Source of the DNA: Colwellia psychrerythraea
GTDB taxonomy: Bacteria > Pseudomonadota > Gammaproteobacteria > Enterobacterales > Alteromonadaceae
Reading direction: 5' to 3'
Length of the DNA: 64,000 nt
Assembly (NCBI RefSeq): GCF_000764185.1
Contig: NZ_JQEC01000070.1
Span: forward strand, 19,159 to 83,158
The notes below the pieces were generated by a model. It worked only from the letters and a program-made list of their open reading frames with translations, made no database searches and was not told where the DNA came from. This document shows, piece after piece, positions 61,839-64,000 of this stretch. Every line of letters begins with the position of its first letter. Position 1 is the first letter of the stretch. The position numbers were made by a program, and so were the translations under genes.

Positions 61839-62011
61839 TATAGGGCAACAGGTTAAGCCAATGATTTATCTAGTTTATAAAAATGGATTTTGGCAACTAG
61901 CATCGTTAAAAACGCTTGCTAGCGTAGGCTGTATATTGGCGAAGGTATAAAATTATAAAAATAAATAACCCTAATAAAAGCCAATTAATTGGCCACCACA
62001 CAGAGGTAAGT

Positions 62012-64000
62012 ATGAAAAGATTATTAACAGCATGCGCAGTAACCGCCGCTTTAGCTTCTACACAAGTAATAGCTGCAGCACCAGGAAAACCAACACTTAC
62101 AGAACAATACGCCAACTACAACGGTAAGGGCTTTGTTACTGTTTCTGGCGAAGCAGGAGCATACAAATCACTTGTTACACGTGTTGATGTTGTTGACTTA
62201 CCTGTTACTTGGTCTCCAGCTTGGAGCGGTGATGCAGCGTCATCATGGCAAGTACTTGTTAATGGAGAAGTTGCCGTTTCAGGTACGGGTGCAGGTGGTA
62301 GTGCGATTGTTCCAATTACCAGTGGTGGTCTAAAAGAGATCGTTGTGCGTTTATGTAATGACGACGGTTGTACTGACAGTGCTGCTGATCAAGCTGTTAT
62401 TTCTGATACCGATGGCTCACATCTAATGCCACTTGGCGAACAAGTTGATTCTGCCAATACTAATTATGCACAATCTAAAGACCAGATCGTTGGTACTTAT
62501 TTTGTTGAGTGGGGCATTTATGGCCGTAAATACTTTGTTGAAAACGTCCCTGCTAATAACTTAACGCATATTATATATGGCTTTATCCCAATGTGTGGTG
62601 AAAACAAATCACTTAAAGATGGCAATGCATCAGGTTGGAGTGTACTTCAAGCGGATTGTGCACAAAGTGAAGATTACGAGTTAGTTATTCATGATATGGG
62701 TGCAGCTTTTTGGCGTCAAAATGGCGCAGTTAAAGCCATGAAACTTGACGGAACAGCGGTAGGTTATGGTGAAGTTGGTATGGGTAACTTTGGTCATTTA
62801 ATGGCGCTTAAGCAGGGTAATCCACATCTTAAAATCGTTCCATCAATTGGTGGTTGGACACTTTCGGACCCGTTTTACGGTTTTACAGATAAAGCAAATC
62901 GCGATACGTTTGTTGCTTCTTCTAAAGAATTCTTAAAAACTTGGAAATTCTTTGATGGTATTGATATCGACTGGGAATTCCCTGGTGGCGGCGGTGCACA
63001 AGCTTCATTAGGTGATCCAGTTAATGACGGTCCAGCTTATGTCGCCTTAATGAAAGAGCTTCGTGCAATGCTAGACGAACTTGCTGCAGAAACAGGTCGT
63101 GAATACGAACTAACGTCTGCTATTGGCGTAGGTTGGGATAAAATTCAAGATGTTGATTATGCCGCTGCGGCAGAATACATGGATAACATCTTTATGATGT
63201 CATACGACTTTTATGGTGCATGGGGCAGTGAGACTGGCCATCAAACAGGTCTTTACTGTGGTGCCCATATTTCTGCTGATAAATGTGCGGGTACAGGTGA
63301 GTTTGGTCCAACAACGGTTACAGATAAAACTAAAGCAGGTAACTTAGGACGTGACTCTTATGCTCCAGCAGGAATGCCTGAGTATACAACAGCTAATGCG
63401 ACACGTTTATTGTTAGATCAAGGTGTACCAGCCCATAAATTAGTGGTTGGTGCAGCAATGTACGGACGTGGTTGGACTGATGTTCAAATGGTTAATGGCA
63501 GCCCAATTGGTGCTGTTGGTAATCACGTAGATAGCTCAGAGAATAACCCTTTAGTTGCTGAAGGTGGTGAAGGAACCTCAGTTGACGAAGCTGCTTGGGC
63601 ATGGGAAGCAGGTATCATGGATTATCGTGGTGCGTTGAAATTCATGGCCGCAAATTCAAATGCTAAGTATGTTTGGGATAGCCAAGCAGAAGCATCATTT
63701 ATTTGGGATGAAGTGAGCAGTACGTTAATAACATTAGATACGCCACGTTCAATTGAAGCAAAAGGCGTATACTTGCAAGCACAAGGATTAGGTGGGATTT
63801 TCTCTTGGGAAATTGATGGTGATGGTGGCACTGAAGCAGAGCGTACACTAAATGCGATGAATAAAGCGGTAGGTAATGCTGAAGGAATCACTGATTGGGC
63901 AGTAACACCAACACCAACTCCGACACCAACTCCGACGCCTACTCCGACGCCTACTCCGACGCCTACTCCGACGCCTACTCCAACACCAACTCCGACGCCT
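62012..64000 (+). CDS. Secreted GH18 chitinase, cut by the window end
   Basis: ATG 62012 follows AGAGGTAAG. At least 663 residues are visible. The signal peptide ends at QVIAAA. Residues about 25-140 look like the N-terminal ChiA-type beta-sandwich. The GH18 barrel follows with KIVPSIGGWTLSDPF and the catalytic DGIDIDWEFPGG (DxxDxDxE, Glu as proton donor), then MSYDFYGAWG and KLVVGAAMYGRGW, and GGIFSWEIDGD. A Thr-Pro linker (TPTPTPTP) begins at about residue 630 and runs off the window, usually leading to a chitin-binding domain. Confidence 0.93.
   Translation, partial: MKRLLTACAVTAALASTQVIAAAPGKPTLTEQYANYNGKGFVTVSGEAGAYKSLVTRVDVVDLPVTWSPAWSGDAASSWQVLVNGEVAVSGTGAGGSAIVPITSGGLKEIVVRLCNDDGCTDSAADQAVISDTDGSHLMPLGEQVDSANTNYAQSKDQIVGTYFVEWGIYGRKYFVENVPANNLTHIIYGFIPMCGENKSLKDGNASGWSVLQADCAQSEDYELVIHDMGAAFWRQNGAVKAMKLDGTAVGYGEVGMGNFGHLMALKQGNPHLKIVPSIGGWTLSDPFYGFTDKANRDTFVASSKEFLKTWKFFDGIDIDWEFPGGGGAQASLGDPVNDGPAYVALMKELRAMLDELAAETGREYELTSAIGVGWDKIQDVDYAAAAEYMDNIFMMSYDFYGAWGSETGHQTGLYCGAHISADKCAGTGEFGPTTVTDKTKAGNLGRDSYAPAGMPEYTTANATRLLLDQGVPAHKLVVGAAMYGRGWTDVQMVNGSPIGAVGNHVDSSENNPLVAEGGEGTSVDEAAWAWEAGIMDYRGALKFMAANSNAKYVWDSQAEASFIWDEVSSTLITLDTPRSIEAKGVYLQAQGLGGIFSWEIDGDGGTEAERTLNAMNKAVGNAEGITDWAVTPTPTPTPTPTPTPTPTPTPTPTPTPTPTPTP

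Noticed and set aside
61906..62115. Minus-strand ORF at the chitinase start
   Set aside because: Runs antisense through the signal-peptide region of the chitinase and has no start signal.
63903..64000. Short-period repeat that could be taken for a CRISPR or satellite
   Set aside because: It encodes an in-frame Thr-Pro linker of the chitinase; period 6 to 12 bases reflects codons.

Overview
The window reads as chromosomal DNA of a marine gammaproteobacterium of the Alteromonadales, most likely Colwelliaceae (Colwellia, Thalassotalea or a relative). This rests on low G+C by eye, an rluF / prpE / uvrA / MFS / fadH / pssA / ssb housekeeping set with Alteromonadales-like proteins, a GH18 chitinase behind paired NagR-type operators, and short MITE-like elements with TATACCCAAGC and ATACCAAT ends. 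The genus is inferred; no rRNA or tRNA gene was recognised.

Layout. 1-6781: forward genes of mostly unknown function (a cut-off ORF, a receiver-like protein, a divergent DUF6765 protein, a GNAT acetyltransferase, an exported protein and small ORFs), with two MITE-like repeats. 6782-15090: an accessory patch holding an orphan gene, one intact REP-associated tyrosine transposase (RAYT), remnants of at least two more, a secreted Cys-rich protein that looks like a pore-forming toxin, and a large protein with a possible ADP-ribosyltransferase-like segment. 15091-17445: a canonical DUF6765 protein followed by a PI-PLC X-domain phosphodiesterase. 18158-30605: a tightly packed six-gene operon (SLATT/DUF4231; NDT-TIR-WD40 giant; TonB-dependent receptor; A-A-PCP-TE NRPS; degenerate NDT; NDT-TIR membrane protein). 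This is the strongest candidate for an undescribed system. 30967-33077: an outer-membrane porin-like protein, a candidate structured RNA with terminator, and an EAL protein. 33278-39093 (minus): an R-body locus of eleven small genes, most of them RebB-type or two related paralogue pairs, with hairpins in many gaps, headed by an unusual AAA+/AraC hybrid regulator. 39757-64000: mostly core genes (GDPD, rluF, tubulin-like GTPase, prpE, GNAT, uvrA, YajR-type MFS, dodecin, GreA/B-like, fadH, pssA, BamA/TamA-like barrel, amidohydrolase, thioesterase, ssb) and the start of a chitinase cut by the window end.

How the genes may work together. In the six-gene operon every junction overlaps or is separated by at most 15 bases, so co-expression is very likely. 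The TIR and nucleoside-deoxyribosyltransferase-like domains point to NAD or nucleotide chemistry, SLATT proteins are typically membrane effectors of nucleotide-signalling conflict systems, and the NRPS and TonB receptor add synthesis and uptake of a small molecule. My reading is a conflict or immunity system coupled to a self-made or scavenged metabolite; this coupling is inference. The R-body locus is a separate candidate killing or release device. Paired operators before the chitinase fit GlcNAc/chitin-responsive control, and uvrA has a LexA box.
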